A stretch of DNA of 64,000 bases from Dermacentor variabilis (Eukaryota > Arthropoda > Arachnida > Ixodida > Ixodidae): assembly GCF_050947875.1 (NCBI RefSeq), contig NC_134568.1, positions 257,818,615-257,882,614 on the forward strand, written 5' to 3'. Shown piece by piece: positions 22,560-36,793 of the stretch. Positions within the stretch are counted from its first letter, which is position 1. The number at the start of each line of letters is the position of its first letter. A model generated the notes under the pieces. That model was not told the DNA's origin. It searched no databases and saw nothing but the letters and a program-made list of their open reading frames with translations. A program made the position numbers and the translations under genes.

Positions 22560-24060
22560 AGCATTGTTAGAATAATTGGAAAGCGATTTTACAGGACAAG
22601 CGAACCCCGGATGGTTGGCGACAGAGTAGAATGGGTTTGATATGCAAAGGAAAAGGAGATACAAGCAGCATTTAATTCTACAGACCAATTACGATGTCGT
22701 CAGTACTGTGCAGGTTAAGAATTCAAGCTATAAAATCGAAGCATCAAGCATGAGAAGGACAAAATGGGATATTGGCGGAACTACAGAGATGTTTCAGAAT
22801 ATGTTGACGCATAGACTATAGAATATTTGTAATCACACAGTCTATAGCCAGAGTAGATTTCTGTATACTGCAGCCTTCCAGAATATTAGTGGCGCGCGCC
22901 ACAACGGATACACGGAAATCCCTTGGAGCATTCTAAAGGATGTAGGTCTCGGTGAAGACACCATAACGTTACTGAGGATAATAAAGTGCATATATAACGG
23001 GGGGAGGACTAAGTATCTACGAGACGACTGAAATTCAGAAAGGCTTCCACCAAGGTCCCCGTTATCACTTGCTGATATTTATGATGTGCGTAATCGATAG
23101 GCATGAAAAAGGGAGAAAAAGACTAGATGAAAGTAAGTTGGGTTACAATCTCTCGTATAAACGAGACAGTGTGGTGGTGGAGCAACGACTACCGGCTTCG
23201 GTGTACGTATAGATGACATTGCTTTATTGGCGAGTAGTCAGAAATACATTCAGCTCCTGGCACATATTTAGGCAGAGCAAAGCGAAGCTCTATGTTACGA
23301 ATATTTATTTTTTTAATTTGTGTTTAGACTATTCAGGTACCATATAATAAAAACGCTAATTTATACAGTGGAGAAAAATAACCAGGAAACTAACCAGTAG
23401 ATATTACTTTACTCCACTGTATAAATAAGCGTTTTTATTATATGGTACCTGAATACTCTAAACTCAAATTTAAAAAAATAAATATTCGTAACACAGAGCT
23501 TCGCTTTGTTCTGCCTAAATATGTGCCAGGAGCTGAATGTATTTCTGACTACTCGCCAATAAAGCAATGTCATCTGTACGTACACCGAAGCCGGTAGTCG
23601 TCGGTGTACATCGGCAGAGACACCGGCAGAGAGAAGGATGTTAAATGTATACATCCAGAGATGCCGAAACAACGTATTGGATAGGCGCAATGGAAAAGGG
23701 GGCCAGTGATAGAACTATATATGAAACGGCAAACAATGAAATCGGAAGAGAAAATTTTACGATAATCCAAAGGGCAGTGCCCTACTGTTCTAAGCCAGAT
23801 CGGGTTTCTTGAGAACGCAGAGTTGTCAGAAGATTTCCCGACGAGGACGATTCGTGATTACCGTGTAGAAACGGGCCAGAAACCATAGATCATGTTATAG
23901 TACAATGTCACATTATCCATCCAGCCATAAATGCGGTAGTAGAGAGCTTGTCCGAGTCCTTGGGTTTTGAAGACAGCAGAGTTGTTTAAAATGAATCTGG
24001 TGGCGCATACTTAGTAAGAGATGACCGCGGAATGATCACTAAATGAAGAGAACTTTCCAT
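22560..24060 (+). pseudogene. Decayed non-LTR retrotransposon (RT to C-terminal region)
   Basis: Translation in shifting frames gives RT-like blocks: a QGP..LLIFMMCV stretch near 23050 where LINEs have QGCPLSPLLF, SKLGYNLSYK near 23130, and VRIDDIALLASSQKYIQLL at about 23202-23260, the YADD motif with Y-A changed to R-I. After the inverted duplication at 23185-23601 the downstream part continues to a Cys/His-rich tail (PETIDHVIVQC near 23880). Stops and frameshifts are abundant. The clade is not determined; it differs from the I-type LINE at 11.8 kb. Confidence 0.65.
23185..23601. repeat. 190-bp inverted duplication inside the LINE relic
   Basis: The left arm 23185-23373 and right arm 23412-23601 are reverse complements at roughly 95% identity, separated by 38 bp. 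The left arm carries the degraded YADD region of the RT in the sense direction. Because the same segment is present twice, simple twin priming, which inverts without duplicating, does not explain it fully. Confidence 0.9.
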
Positions 24061-27141
<3,081 letters not shown>

Positions 27142-27150
27142 TATGTATAT

Positions 27151-27620
27151 TGTTACGGAGGAGATGTTCGAAGGTGGATTATTCATAGTATACTGGGAAA
27201 GGTGGCAGGCAGGGCCACAACAACGAAGGCGGCGGAGTGGGCCACACTTCGTCCTCTTTTTCGTCCTCTACACTTCAACAACTTCTACACAACACTGGTT
27301 GATTGATTTGTTGAATAAATGCTTTACTTATTGGCTGGCTCTTTGGCCTGATACGAGTAATGGGTAAGGGGAAGTGTCGGGAGTGGAAGGCGCGATGCGA
27401 GCAGCAGGGTCTACGACCGGTGTCAAAGCCCGGACTCCCTGGCAAAAGCAAGGAGGGACCCCAGGGCTGCGGGGAAGGTGTGGCCTTTGTTGCGAGCGCC
27501 ACGTACGTGCGTCGTCGTCAGCGTAGACGTTTGCTGACTTGCCTCTGCTGGACGACTTGCGTACGACTGCCGCTTTCCTAGTGCGTCTGGCGTGAGGGCA
27601 AAGCCAGGAGGCAGTAACGA
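27151..27620 (+). mobile_element. Candidate solo LTR
   Basis: Starts tgttacggagg and ends gcagtaacga, and is flanked by a 5-bp direct repeat tatat at 27146-27150 and 27621-27625. An aataaa at about 27315 lies two thirds of the way back from the end, as a polyadenylation signal would in an LTR. No internal retroelement sequence adjoins. The 3' terminus is not a clean TG..CA, and the TSD is AT-only, so the call is tentative. Confidence 0.4.
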
Positions 27621-27799
27621 TATATTTTAGTGAAGTGTAGACAAACGTAGGGGCGTGCCATGCGGACTGCCGTCGCCTGTACGTCACCGATGCGCGACGC
27701 TAGAGCTCGCGCTGTTGGCGCTTACCGGCTGTGTTGCTTGCTCGGTCTCTTGGCATCAACAGCGCCAAATGTGGATTGCTGGAGGTTGTTTCTTTTAGC

Positions 27800-28105
27800 C
27801 CTACACATAGCCCTTATCGGTCGTTATCAACCTTATCGGAATCGCTCTTGCCTTTACAACCCTTGTCAACCTTATCGGACATGATCCGACCTTTATCAAC
27901 CCTTATCGGTCCTCATCAACTTTGTAAGACTCGATCCAACCCTTATCCGTCCTTATCAACCTTATCGGACGTGATACGAACCTTGGTCCTTATCGGAGTT
28001 GCCGCGACCATTATATATCCCTTATTGCTCTTTATAACACCTTATCCATCCGCGTCGAACCATTATCAACCGCGATCAGATCCATATAACCCCTAGTCAC
28101 TCCTT
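27800..28105. repeat. Degenerate CCTTATC(A/G) minisatellite
   Basis: About two dozen imperfect short units built from ccttatcaacc, ccttatcgg and gatccaacc alternate over 300 bp. Unit length varies (roughly 9-15 bp), which separates it from a simple microsatellite. Confidence 0.75.
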
Positions 28106-28225
28106 ATCATCCTTACCAACTCATTGACTGCGTATCTGTCTGTGTTGTACGACAACGCAGACAACGTGGTACGACACGTACATTCATGCGGTTCAGAGAT
28201 ATTCGCCTTCTGCAAGCGTGGGTGT

Positions 28226-28275
28226 TTAGCCCGGTGGGTAAGACACTCGGCTTCCGAGCGTCGTGCGTCAGCGAC
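28226..28275 (+). repeat. tRNA-like SINE head fragment
   Basis: The run tttagcccggtgggtaagac followed by actcggcttccgagcg reads like the D arm (A box) and anticodon arm of a tRNA, with no T arm or B box downstream. Probably a truncated SINE. Confidence 0.3.
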
Positions 28276-30525
28276 GGTTTTCCTCAGTGAGTCGACATAG
28301 AAATGCTTACGCATTAAAAAAAATAGTAATAACCAGAAATCTCTCTTTCGCGCATCCGCGGCTGCACGGTAATGAGGAAGTAAACGTTCCTTGCGGATAG
28401 AATGGATTCAAATTGCACTACGTACAGATGCGCATGCTGCCACCGAAACCATGATGCGTTCAAGGCGTCCGTCGTACTCGATAGTAGTCAGCAACTGTGC
28501 TTAAAAAAAAACAGACTCGGTGTAATTTGCGTGCGCTCGCTCTTGTGTGCGTCTGTGTGTGCGCGCACGCTCGTTTCGACTCTCTATGCACTCACACAAA
28601 GCTTCGCTGTATATAATTTCCAACTCGTTGGATCTTCTGCCTTTTTTTTTTTTTTTAGCTAGATTGTTCGCAAGCAATCGTCCCATAGCGCATTTACTCA
28701 GTGTCCACTGCCAGCAGCCACACCCAGTGAAGAAACAAACCGAACTAAGTTCGCTGCGCTAACACATGGCACACTCTCTTATTGGGGAGGTTGGACGGGA
28801 TCACAGAGTTTTCGACAAAATTTACTGCAAGGAACGCAGGCGCTAAATGTGCCTCTACGGGAGCTGCATTAAGTGCGGCGCAGCTAAGCCAGCACAGGAC
28901 TGATAGGCAGCATACATCGCTGTGCGTAAACTTCGTCATTTTAGTTTCAAGCGATTTTGAGGTTACGCAAATAGATCATATTCAACAAAATATCAGGTCA
29001 TAAGTGCAATTCGCAACGGCTACTTATGAGCGCTAAGGATTACTGCATTCGTGGGTTTAGAAATAACGTATATTTGCGTGAAAATTGAGACACAAATAAT
29101 CGTAATAATTATAAAGGCGCAAGAACGTCCCAAGTTTATACATATTCAAGTACTGCCCAACCTTCCCGTGTTATAGCTGAACAGTCGCAGCGCCACAGTT
29201 CCCTCTAGTAATTTTAGTAGGAAAATCTATGAACGGGAAGACAGCCAACAGTCTTCGTGTGTGGTACCATAGCAGCTGGCTGCGCAGCGATGGTATAGTA
29301 TAGCAATATTAAGGGGGTACAGTTAAAAATGGAATAGTTCAGTAACATAGTTTTATAAACAGCGAACGCAAACAGCTCGCTCACACTGAAAGGAACATAT
29401 ATTGTTCCCACGAATTCTCCCGGTCGTTTTATGGCCGTCTTTCTTTGTCACGGCCGGCTCGGTCCATGTGTTATCTTCGCTCCGCTCTGTCACGGTGACA
29501 TCAGGCGGTTGGGACTCCTGTTCTCCGGTGCTGCCCGCACGTATGGTTGGTGCTTACTTCTTTGCACTGTTTTGTCACTGGTATGTCATGATACAACTTT
29601 TTAGCGCGAAAACTTGAACGAGATACGACGAGGGAGCGACATGCACAGGCGGTAAATGCTCCCTCGTCGCCTTTTTCACGCTGAAATGTTGTGTCGTAGA
29701 TTACCGACTAGCCCAATCTCTCACACTGACTGATATATCAATGAAATGTTCGATGAGCTGGCCTTCCAGGCACAAGATCGCAAGGATGCGCGACGGCCGG
29801 TATGCGGCGCGGTGTTTTTTTTTTTTTTTCTTTTCCCAACTCTATGCGCCTCTATATCTTCCTCGACGAGGACAGTGAGGCACCCTATCCAATTCCAGTC
29901 CGATCCACACGCACGAGAGCCGCTCGCGGCCCACTCATCCACGCACACACAAGGCAATGCGAGAAGGCGGTGACCCTCCTCGGCGTCGTTGTTGTCCCAA
30001 GGAATCAACGTGAGCGGTCCTGTCGACACATCGATGATCAAGAACGTTTAGGGAGCACGCCTATACGCCTATATTCGATCGTGTGCGCACGCATTCAGGC
30101 AGCGCCCGCATTTGCGAAGTGGTCCGCACAAACACACACCAACGTCACCCGCGCAAGTAACGCCGAATTCCTTGGCTCTCCCCGCCCAAATTATGCGACG
30201 GTTGGTGGTTGCTGCACCCGGGAGCGGCGGCTGTGCTGCGGTCGCCACTCGATCGAGCCTTTGTTTTCGCCGCGACTCGTAGCTGAATGCGGCAAACCTC
30301 TGCGCCCGGAGCTGCTAACTTTAGTTGCTAACTGTGGGTTCCGATTTTGCAGGGTGAGAGGAGCGGGAGATGCGAGACGTCGAGCAGCCGCAACGAGTGC
30401 CGGGAAGTCCAGTGACGGCCCTGACTACCGTTATACAGATTTGCTAACGTCTCGGTTCTGAAACAACAAACGCGACCTAAATATCGTCTCTGTAACAAAT
30501 ATACGCCTTCAGACGTATCGCACCT
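28276..30525. other. No supported gene; contains an imperfect 105-bp palindrome
   Basis: At 29591-29697 imperfect inverted arms (acaactttttagcgcgaaaa and ttttcacgctgaaatgttgt; inner cgacgagggagc/gctccctcgtcg) form a foldback. A 219-codon ORF at 29802-30461 runs through a CpG-rich segment after a T run but has no recognisable domain and is overlapped on the other strand; I do not call it a gene. Confidence 0.45.
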
Positions 30526-30528
30526 TTG

Positions 30529-31258
30529 AAGGGGCCCTGAAACACCTTTTGTGTCAAAAACAGCTGCATAATGACCGCAATGCCATCATGCAGCGTCATA
30601 TGGAAACCGCTGGACCCACCAACGCTATTGGCTGATTTCGGGATCGCTAGAGCATTCTCAGTAATACACAAGTGCTAATTTTGAGTTAAATACCCACCGA
30701 CGCTATTGGCTGATTTCGGGATCGCTAGAGCATTCTCAGTAATACACAAGTGCTAATTTTGAGTTAAATAAATAAAAACAAACGTGTGTACGATCTCATG
30801 CGCGCAGCTACGTCCGCTGTGCGTGGCGTCCAAGATGGCCGCGGCGTGCTGCGTAGCTACCGCCAATAGAGTTTGGCTACCGCGGCCGCCACGGGGGGCT
30901 GCATCAGCCTGCCGCACGTGGCCTGCCGCTATTTCGGCATACTTTGGAGACGCTCGTACTATATCTTTTTTACTGGATGCACGCACGCACGCACATACTC
31001 ATGTCGCCGCTGCAACATTCAACTTTTGGCCAGGGGATTTGCTCTCTTTTTGGCTTCTCCGCTATCTAGCTGCCAGCGCGCTAGCGGAGACGAAAACAGG
31101 AAGCCGTGGGTATTCTATGCGATAACTCCACCTATAGTTGAAGGATCCGATTTTTTCTTTTTTTTTTTTTTGCGTTATGAGATTTGTGAAACGACGTCCT
31201 TTATTAGTTAGGTCATTTCATGATTAGTTAGAATTTAGAAAAGTGTTTCAGGACCCCT
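30529..31258. mobile_element. MITE with AAGGGGYCCTGAAACAC terminal inverted repeats
   Basis: The left end gaaggggccctgaaacacct and right end aaaagtgtttcaggacccctt are inverted repeats of about 22 bp with one or two differences, enclosing roughly 730 bp without a transposase ORF. I recall this terminus from tick repeats. The element contains a recent internal tandem duplication (30614-30769). I could not define a target duplication. Confidence 0.7.
30614..30769. repeat. 78-bp tandem duplication inside the MITE
   Basis: Units 30614-30691 and 30692-30769 are identical apart from one base (cccaccaacgc against cccaccgacgc), so the duplication is recent compared with the element. Confidence 0.95.
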
Positions 31259-32300
31259 TTAATGAAGCGAATATGCTTTCTGGAGCTGTGTGGCTGTGTG
31301 CGCATATTGACAGTCATCGTCGGCGCATTATGCACAATTTATTTAATTTGTTTGTATCTTTGGCACTACCAACACCTCGTGACATTGTCGACCCCAACAG
31401 TCGGAAAGCGAGGAGGAGAGACCTCGAATTCGAGCACAAAATGCGGTATAGCTATAGCTGAAGACTCGAAAGTAATGCTTTTTTTTTCTTTTTTTCTCTT
31501 TATTTTAATCAGTCGTAGTTTTTTGTGCAGCCGTAGAGATGTGCGAAGGCGCTGCCGTTGTCTCAGTGGTCGCTCCCGCTGACTTGTTCGAGTCTGCATC
31601 AGTTTAGCGTACGCAGATTCGCCAGACCAAAGTTTCATTTTCGAAGATTCGTATGCGTGCGTGTGCGCGCCCTGTCAAAGGTAATTATAGTGCGGGTGAC
31701 TTCGAAGTATGACGAAATAGCGACCGGCTGACGCGTTTTATCGGGGTTTGCTAATTCGTGCTGTTTAACTTTCCATGTATCTGAAAAAAAAAAAAAGCGC
31801 ACGCACACGATTCTTTCTTTAATATGTGTGCGTTTTTTTTTTTTGGAGGTGGGGGGGTGGGGTACATGTGTACAATTATTTACCGTACCGGAAAACCTTC
31901 TGAATTTACTCTTGTTCTCCGCAGGAATCCTCGTTACTCCCCGTTCCTTTCCATAAAAAGAAGGAACTATATAAACAGCACTGAATGCGTTATGTTTTAC
32001 TGCAGTGTATGGTGCCTGCATATCTCTAGTGTTCGCCTTCACCTAAGATTATAGCAGTGTTGCAGTTCACTTCGGGTTAATGTGCGAAGGATTGTCTTCT
32101 GCAAACAACGCCTGCTTGGCAGCGTGGGCAAGCCAAGACGCGCGACGGCAGCCCCGCGTGGAGTTACACAGAAGGCACAGCGATTCAGATCGATCAAGCA
32201 GAACGTTTCGGTTAACGGCACGCGTGAGTACGTCAGAAGCGCGGCGTTTTTTGAGCACGATTCGCGTGGAGACTGGGAACTCGGGCCCGGGAACTCCGGT
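31259..32300. other. No supported gene
   Basis: T runs, an A run (31782-31795) and a G-rich patch (31846-31862) dominate. Short ORFs lack domains. Confidence 0.45.
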
Positions 32301-32307
32301 CGGAGGC

Positions 32308-32527
32308 TATATATGCATCACAGCTACAGGCCCGTTCAAGTGCGACGGTTTTCACCTAATCGGAACACCTTCAAAAACTTATCCACGCGACCACGGTTGC
32401 AGTGTCGATAGGCACACAGGGCGAATGGAACTGGTAACGTACAAAGGTGGAATAAGGTCGCTGCGCACGGGTCATCTCACGCCCGGCCGAAACCGCGCTC
32501 GGAGGACAGGTGAACTTGTCGCTAAGG
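32308..32527 (+). promoter_or_regulatory. Candidate TATA promoter and first exon with strong splice donor
   Basis: A tatatatgc TATA-like box at about 32309 lies in CpG-rich sequence, and 215 bp downstream is a consensus donor, gctaag|gtaagt, with the exon edge at 32526. A short reading frame from ATG 32425 (MELVTYKGGIRS...) is open to the donor. No matching downstream exon was identified, and the same DNA is open in other frames, so this is a sequence-signal prediction only. Confidence 0.25.
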
Positions 32528-32679
32528 TAAGTTGGTAACTTGTACGTCCGTCAGTGGGCGCGAGGCCGGACGGACCAACGTTTGTAGTTGCACAGTATCT
32601 ACAAACGTTGGGACGGACGTCGCAATCTCAAACTATAGTGCAGCTTGCAGTAGGCTCGCAGTGGCCTTCCCTCAACGGC

Positions 32680-33260
32680 CGGCGAGGCACTCGCGCGGAA
32701 TAAGGATCCGCGGCGCGACTTGCCGCGAGTGGCTAGGGTGGCGCGCAGAGCTTTCTTTTTTTTTTATCGCCGATTCCCGGGACTCACGTTTCTGTCGCCC
32801 ATGCTCACGTGCCCAGAGGTCATGATAAGTGCTCGTAAAGTGTGCCGAAAAAGCTGTAAAAGGTGTTTGCTTCCCTCCGCCTGGGAGACTGCGACGATGG
32901 CTCGGCGCGTCACATTGGCCCGACAGTCGGGCGCTGCTGTTTCTGTCGTCATTGCGCCGAGTGTCCCCGCTGAAGGCAGATACTGTATCCCGCATTTGCA
33001 GAGCGGGCACTTGGTCGAGCGCTGGTGTCCCATGGCAGCATGATGCGGGCTCGCGGAGACATTTGGACGGAGCCACCGAGCCAGCGCTGCTGCTGCTGCT
33101 GACACGCGCTGCGGAGGCGGGACCCCGTGCCAGCTTGTCACAGTAAGTGCGTCTTGTTTGCAGCATTTCCTCCCCGAATGCGAGCAGTAAATACTGCTCG
33201 CGCGCGCGTGGACAGAATCGCCAAATACCGCGCCCAAATGCGCGCACCCGGCCACCATGC
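32680..33260 (+). promoter_or_regulatory. CpG-rich zone with a second candidate donor, possible 5' end of the plus-strand gene
   Basis: The CpG-rich block ends at the transition to CpG-poor DNA. At 33141 the string tcaca|gtaagtgcg is a plausible splice donor. A plus-strand frame from 32829 is open to it and contains a leucine run encoded by ctg repeats (near 33090). A minus-strand ORF of 210 codons (32764-33396) overlaps and is equally unassigned. Position and composition suit a promoter or first exon of the gene ending at 47.1 kb, but no transcript evidence is available. Confidence 0.25.
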
Positions 33261-35892
33261 GCCCTAGTTCAAACGCACAGTCCACTGCGCTCTTTCCTTT
33301 CTCTACTTGTGTATTGCGAGAGAGATACATATACCCTGTACGGATAATGAGTGGTGCAGCACTCCCTATTGGTCGTATTCTTCCGAGACAAATCAACGAA
33401 CCACGTACGAGACTGGAATGCGCGTTGCTGCACCTTGTGCCATGTCTCGCGCGGCTGCAGGCCGATAGCTAGGGTGGCGCTGTAGCTGTTCAGCTATTTT
33501 ATGCCCAATGAGGGCCGTGCGTGTTTCCTTCGCGTTCACGCAGCCGGACAACGCATGCTTGTTTTTTTCTTCTTTTTTTAGTAACATGCGGAAGTTCCTA
33601 GTGTATCCTGTCCCTGTGCTATAATTAATTCATCTCTGTCGTCAAATGAAAAAATAAAATAAATGTTGACATGTTTGAATGTGTACTGTAACTATAACCA
33701 TCCTTGATTTCATTGCAGCACTGCTATATGTAATGCCCATATGAGCCTTCAGGTCATTTAAATAAAAATAAATAAAGCAACTGAAGATGCTATTTTAGCT
33801 AGATATGGTCATGCACAGAATAGGTGGTTTAGTTACAGTTACAGTTGCAGCATTCGCCTGTTATAGTGTATGGCTTTAACAGTGCAGATGCATACCTGCT
33901 GACATGTTTCTTTAGATATGAAGACGTGAAGTGTTGCATTTACCTTTGCCAGCAGGACTGTGACAGCACTGGATAAAAATGAGTTTTGAAGGCACTCCTC
34001 ATGCTGCCACAGGTCACGATGATGTGCTAGTTTTAGGTTTCTACCTCTGTTGTGCTATAAATTCACCAAGTATGTTCTAACAAGACTGCACGCGAGTGTT
34101 TGATAGCGCGCAAAAAATCCCAGCAGAAAAAAATTGTACTGCACTTCAATAACTGAAAAAACAAAAACAAAAAAGAAGTGCTGGCCTGCATTAAGTTCCT
34201 GTAATGGTGACCTTTTATGCATGGCTGACAGTCATACACTGTAAACTACTTTGTTTTAGAATACACTGTACAGCATATTCCAGAAATCTTGCTATGATGT
34301 TTTTTCTAAAAGCAAAGGGCACTTCTGTTTTCTCACTTTCCCGCACATGTGAGCTAGTGACAAGTTATGAAAGCGTGTAGTATAGCACTGAGCACGCTGT
34401 GTTATTTTTGCGGTGCTGTTTGCTTTAGAGCTTGCATGTACGATTATGCAAAAGCAAACAATTAAGGCAAGTACGCCTTTGCTATATGTTCTGGGAAGAC
34501 TTATTGGGCTGGCTTGTGTACACTCTGGTGTATGTGTGTGACAAATTACCAGACTTCATCACAAGTACCATATTCAGAACAATTAACATGAACTATACTC
34601 GCTTTTTGTAGCTCATATAATATTTCACTCGGATGTGAGCCGAATGCAGCCATGGTTCATAAGGAAGTCTCCTCTGCAGCATACTTGCTACTGTGGGTGG
34701 AGAAAGCTCCTTTATGCACACAATTGCTTATGACACTATTCCTGTAATGAATAAACAAAAAAATATCACGAACTCGCTGTGGAATTGAAGCTCTTTTGAA
34801 TAGGTTTCCAGACGTATAATCAAAGATATAAGTACTTACTTGAAATTTTACTGCATATGGCCATAAACATTTATGCATTTGATAAGTAATTCATAAGAAA
34901 GCCAAAAAAAAAAAGGTTTAGGAGTTGTGATGCTGCTTCATTAAACAAACCTTTACAGCAAGGTGTTGGTGAAAGTTACATAAATACACAGTAAGTGCCT
35001 GGAAACGCCCTTCTCATAGTTGTTCACGGTGTCTGCTTTTCATGAAGGAATTCCAAAGTTTCAACATCTTATGGTTTACAAAACAATACCAGCTGATATT
35101 TAAACGTATTCTGGCTGTGTGACACGAAGTGGCACAATCTCGACATTGGCTTTACACAGCACTGTAAAAATGCAAAAAGAACAAAAACACAATTTTAACT
35201 ACATTAAATGAACACCAAAGAGGAATAGTAAGTTATGGCTCTGCAAGAGCAAGAATACCACTCTTACCCTAAAAGTGGCATGAGAGAAGGCTTGAGACGC
35301 AAAGGGGAGAGACTGGTGGCAAAATCACACTGAAACTCTCGCACGGGATCGCCGTGACATCATGTGTATTGAAAGCGTCTACTAGGGTCAAGTTAACTGT
35401 TTATCGTTGAGGGACTAAATTGCATTCTAAAGCAGCCTAAGTTCAAGCTAGAAACTTTTGATAACCTTTCCTGCACCACAATAGCCCAAATACAAGAAAA
35501 CAATTCAAAATTTGTGATGTCACATTGACATACCAGAACTCGGTTTGCCACGAAATTTAAGAGAAAAGGAAAGTTTAGCCTTAATCTTCTTCAGTAATAA
35601 TCAACATTTTTCATTAAATGGAACAATAGTTTTGAAAGAATACTTAATTTATCTGAACTTTATTGTTCCTCTTCAGTGTCACTGTAACTAAATGAGTGTT
35701 CATGACATAAAGAAAAACCATGTTAAAAGCATGTTCAATTGGTAGGTAAGGCTTTAAGGTCTCAGTAAAGTTTAATTTAATGAAAACTAAAATCGTCAGT
35801 CAATCAAAAGTAGCAATCAAACCCATACAAATCAAACCTGTACTGGTCCCTTAGAAATGAAGCTTAGCAGCTGAAACAAAATTAATCCTGGT
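33261..35892. other. AT-rich, CpG-poor, intron-like sequence
   Basis: No ORF beyond 73 codons and no recognisable repeat family. Frequent tgttttt, attaa and aaaaata strings, with few CpG. It resembles intronic sequence of a methylated gene body. The segment atatgaagacgtgaagtgtt at 33917 follows an acceptor-like ttctttag and encodes a short Cys-rich stretch, but it ends in a stop with no clear donor, so I do not call an exon. Confidence 0.4.
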
Positions 35893-35985
35893 ATAGGGCT
35901 TGAACCTAGCACATACGCATTTCTGGAGCGGGCACTGTGTCATCCGAGCTTACCAGTAGACTAGCAGATGGCAAGAAACTTCCAA
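35893..35985 (-). repeat. tRNA-derived SINE fragment (not Ruka-like)
   Basis: On the minus strand: tagtctactggtaagctcgg (A-box region), about 30 nt, then a clean B box ggttcaagccc and tataccaggattaattttg. The order and spacing fit a tRNA head, but the acceptor stem does not pair, so it is a SINE or tRNA pseudogene. Confidence 0.45.
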
Positions 35986-35986
35986 T

Positions 35987-36560
35987 CTACTATAGTCGGA
36001 TACAACTTAAGCCTGCAGTGAAGCCCCGCCCACGCCCTCATAACCGCCAGCCACTGTTCCTCCGCGAGGCTGCAAATAGGTCGTAGTTCAACCTTTCCCT
36101 GTTTCCTAAACAAGGCAGTAACCAAAAAAATAAAATTATAAGCACATAATTTTATACGCTTTCACTCATCTATTACAGTGGAAAGGTGAAAGCCTAATTC
36201 TTTATTGAACTGAAATAAAATGCTTGCTTCGCTGCAACCGTTCACTATCAAGTTTCACTTCAGTTGGCATCGAAGTTTCATAAGTAAAACGGGCTCAGCA
36301 GTGGAATGAATTGTACCGCGGACTTATGAAGAGCGAAATGCTCAGACTTTGACCATGTCTGTTGCACACCTCAATTCCGCCGATGAAAAGACTCTCCAAG
36401 GACAGCAGACGCTCTGGAGTGGAGTGTACGTTCGGAGTAGGGTGCCTACCCATTCTAGCCACCCTACCGGAGGTATCAAGTACGACGCCATTTTGAAAAC
36501 GTAGCATGACGACTTTGTTTGCTTCTGTGATTGGCTAGCGGAGCAACCCAACGCCGCGCT
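35987..36560 (+). repeat. Interspersed repeat 'R', copy 1
   Basis: Shares long runs with 44442-45165, for example gtgaaagcctaattctttat, tgaactgaaataaaa, gctcagcagtggaatgaa, catgtctgttgcacacctc and ttgtttgcttctgtgattgg. Copy 1 has an extra 5' part (ggatacaacttaagcctgca...) and an insertion of about 53 bp at 36416-36468 that copy 2 lacks. It probably derives from a DNA transposon; no coding region. Confidence 0.75.
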
Positions 36561-36793
36561 AGTGAATTGCTGATGCGAACCATATTGATGTAAACGATTG
36601 TGCATATAGTGACATTGCGATGCTGGCATTAGGCCAAGATATCATGATTTGTACTCAACTAGCAGGATATGCATAAGTTGCATGGAGATTTGCTCCAAAT
36701 GTTTCTCGAATGCAGAAGCCACCAAAAGTTGATTTTTTTTATTGCCTGAGCAGGCAGCTGAAAATTGAAAGGTACAGCAGCTCAGATCTATAG
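36561..36793. other. Unassigned short spacer
   Basis: AT-rich sequence between repeat R and the 5' LTR, with no feature recognised. Confidence 0.4.

Noticed and set aside
27800..28105. CRISPR-like regular array
   Set aside because: Unit lengths are irregular with no unique spacers, and the context is eukaryotic. It is a minisatellite.
29802..30461. 219-codon plus-strand ORF
   Set aside because: CpG-rich, begins after a T run, no recognisable domain. Opposite-strand ORF overlaps.
32764..33396. 210-codon minus-strand ORF with a CPLCKC string
   Set aside because: The Cys cluster is not a complete zinc-finger pattern and the plus strand is open as well. Could still be a relic, but not supported as a gene.
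33917..33980. Cys-rich mini-exon of the PPxY gene
   Set aside because: Has an acceptor-like tract, but the frame ends in TAA after about 20 codons with no good donor before it.
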